From: Apostichopus parvimensis
Taxonomy: Eukaryota > Echinodermata > Holothuroidea > Aspidochirotida > Stichopodidae
Direction of reading: 5' to 3'
Length of the DNA: 22,316 bases
Assembly: GCA_000934455.1 (NCBI GenBank)
Contig: KN882749.1
Coordinates: 209,422 to 231,737 of the forward strand
Shown: positions 20,930 through 22,316 of the stretch, one piece after another
How the letters are laid out: each line of letters begins with the position of its first letter
Position numbering within the stretch: position 1 is the first letter of the stretch
The notes under the pieces: model-generated
Seen by the model: only the letters and a program-made list of their open reading frames with translations
Database searches by the model: none
What the model was told of the DNA's origin: nothing
Program-made: the position numbers and the translations under genes

Positions 20930-21225
20930 TTTCTTAACATACGCAATAAAAAATATAGTTCGATCTTTCGAGCGACATTGTCAAAAAACTGCAGGAAAGC
21001 ACATGGAGAACTTTTGGATCATTAATCTTCATTAATTTATGTATTCAATGCTGTAGAGAAATTTTAGTCCCGCAGTTGCTGGAACGAAACAAGCGAATTT
21101 CGACCTTCAGCTGATGGCCTAATATCAGTTGTGTAATTTCGTCTACTCAGTTGTTGGTTAATATTTACTCATATTGGGCAATGATTTCTTTGCTCAACCA
21201 ATTTTGCCCAACAGTTTTTAGAGTG
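20930..21225 (-). repeat. right inverted copy of the ~290-bp terminal repeat
   Basis: Its complement starts CACTCTAAAAACTGTTGGGC and then follows the same order of blocks as 16921-17216. It lies directly upstream of the CXC gene and reads toward it, as a transposon 5' end with promoter would. Confidence 0.75.
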
Positions 21226-22049
21226 CACGTGCTTCAGTAAATGTTATTTTGGCGCAACATTCGTGTGTAAACTACTGTACTTTAGAACATTGAAGTGACT
21301 TTTTAAAAAAAAATCTACATTGCGTACAAAGCTATTCACATATACCTACTGTAATTTTCGTATAGATGATTGCTTGCAAATAGCTCAGGATAAATGTTGC
21401 ATCAGATTTTAAGGATTTGCGCATGTGTAGTTGGAAATGAAGCTCGATCAGGCATGTACATGCAGTAGTACAGTGAACTGGAATTTAGCGAGAGGTATGC
21501 ACACTGTAGGTAATGGGATTTTTGAAGAGTTGCTTGTCGGGATCGCTGCAAAGTCAAAGCACGAAGCAACTACGGAGTTGGCGAGTAGGACGGAAGAAGG
21601 AGCGGGGACTGGGGGTAAAAAAATGTTGAAACAGCAGGGTTGTCGGAAGGAAGGGCGGGCCGCCCGTGAAAAACAGCGAAGCTAAGGCACTGAGCATTTC
21701 TGCCCTATATATTGTGTATATCATTCACAAAGAATAGGCAGTGATACTACACTAGTAATATTAAGTAGGTGATACAATAAACGTAATTGGTTTTCGATCG
21801 AGACGCAAGCTTTTTTTTTCGGGACGGAACTTTTTCGGGGGCTTGCATCCCTGGGACGCAAACTATTTTCTCTAATACCATTAGTCTATTGTCTGCGCAA
21901 GTAATTGGCACGCGTATGGCAAGAGATGAGACTTTGGGAGAGATTGTCTATCATCGCAAAACTGCACTGTCTCAGGCATTAGAGCATGAAGAGAATCTTT
22001 ATTTGGACGACCACTTTGCTTGCTTCTCTGCAATTTTACCATTGTGGTA
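21226..22049. other. noncoding, nothing recognised
   Basis: It contains frames of 84 codons (21431-21685) and about 100 codons (from 21787), with no family-like motif. The first is Lys/Glu/Gly-rich and low in complexity. Confidence 0.35.
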
Positions 22050-22316
22050 TACGACCCCATTGACAGGTTGCTCCACTATACTAGGTAGCTAATATGGTAG
22101 TAGACTCCTTAAGGAACAATTTGCTATATAGGAATTGGTGGAGCAACCTGTCCTTGATAGTTTTTTGCTTGTCCATACACCACCTTCATTTTTATTTTTC
22201 GCGCAATGTATTGTGCTTATCAAATGGTGGAAAAATACGCTCGACAAAACCCGTTATCCGACCCCATTGACGGGTTCCTCCACTTTTCTGGGTAGCTAAT
22301 AGGGTAGTAGACTCCT
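22050..22316. repeat. direct repeat, period ~207 bp, running off the window
   Basis: A 60-base unit with CGACCCCATTGAC, GTAGCTAATA and GGTAGTAGACTCCT appears at 22050-22109 and 22257-22316, with only a handful of differences. Between the copies, GACAGGTTGCTCCAC at 22062-22076 is matched perfectly by its complement at 22138-22152. This is the edge of a tandem array or of a transposon with repeated subterminal units. The window ends inside it. Confidence 0.7.

Larger units (their letters stand above)
16921..21225 (-). mobile_element. 4.3-kb TIR transposon carrying a CXC-protein gene
   Basis: Two inverted collinear repeats of about 290 bp bound a segment that contains a decayed minus-strand CXC-domain gene. 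The gene starts about 400 bases inside the right terminus and reads inward. The termini are clearly related but substantially diverged, so the element is old, or two related elements inserted in opposite orientations. The superfamily is uncertain. The outer sequence CACTCTAAAAACTGTTGGGC recalls the 298-bp element at 4130. No transposase with a DDE core is visible inside. Confidence 0.5.

Overview
This is eukaryotic nuclear DNA: GT-AG introns, no bacterial-style operons, AT-rich with long C/G homopolymers, tRNA-like SINE pieces, MITE-like inverted-repeat elements and degraded transposon genes. The gene families (a SAMD3-like SAM protein, a C2H2/DDE transposase of the type multicopied in fish and invertebrates, and a CXC/tesmin-like repeat protein) suggest an aquatic invertebrate, possibly an echinoderm. 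The species cannot be fixed from the sequence.

Layout. 1-5380 is noncoding: two tRNA-derived SINE fragments (75-190, 2717-2785, both minus), an orphan CpG-rich promoter-like patch (825-945), an inverted-motif satellite (3025-3545) and a 298-bp element built on TTGGGCAA/TTGCCCAA (4130-4427). 5382-16822 (minus) is a ten-exon gene for a SAMD3-like protein of about 530 residues: an N-terminal SAM domain, a Ser/Thr-rich linker and a conserved C-terminal region. One of its nine exon joins (exon 7 to 8) is out of phase. Its 2.6-kb second intron is almost filled by an intronless, same-strand C2H2 zinc-finger/DDE transposase ORF that carries one frameshift (14814-12290). The first intron holds a MITE (15587-15827) and a 22-C run.

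16921-21225 looks like an old 4.3-kb transposon. About 290 bp at each end are collinear inverted copies, and the inside holds a decayed, internally shortened minus-strand gene for a CXC-domain protein (about 20794-18856). The window closes with a roughly 207-bp spaced direct repeat that contains a perfect 15-bp inverted repeat (22050-22316).

How the parts relate. The SAM gene is the only one that looks nearly intact. The transposase and the CXC gene are mobile-element cargo, one inside a host intron and the other just upstream of the host gene's start. The outer end of the CXC element lies about 100 bp from the SAM start codon, so it may form part of that promoter. These conclusions come from reading translations, splice signals and repeats by eye; no database search was possible.
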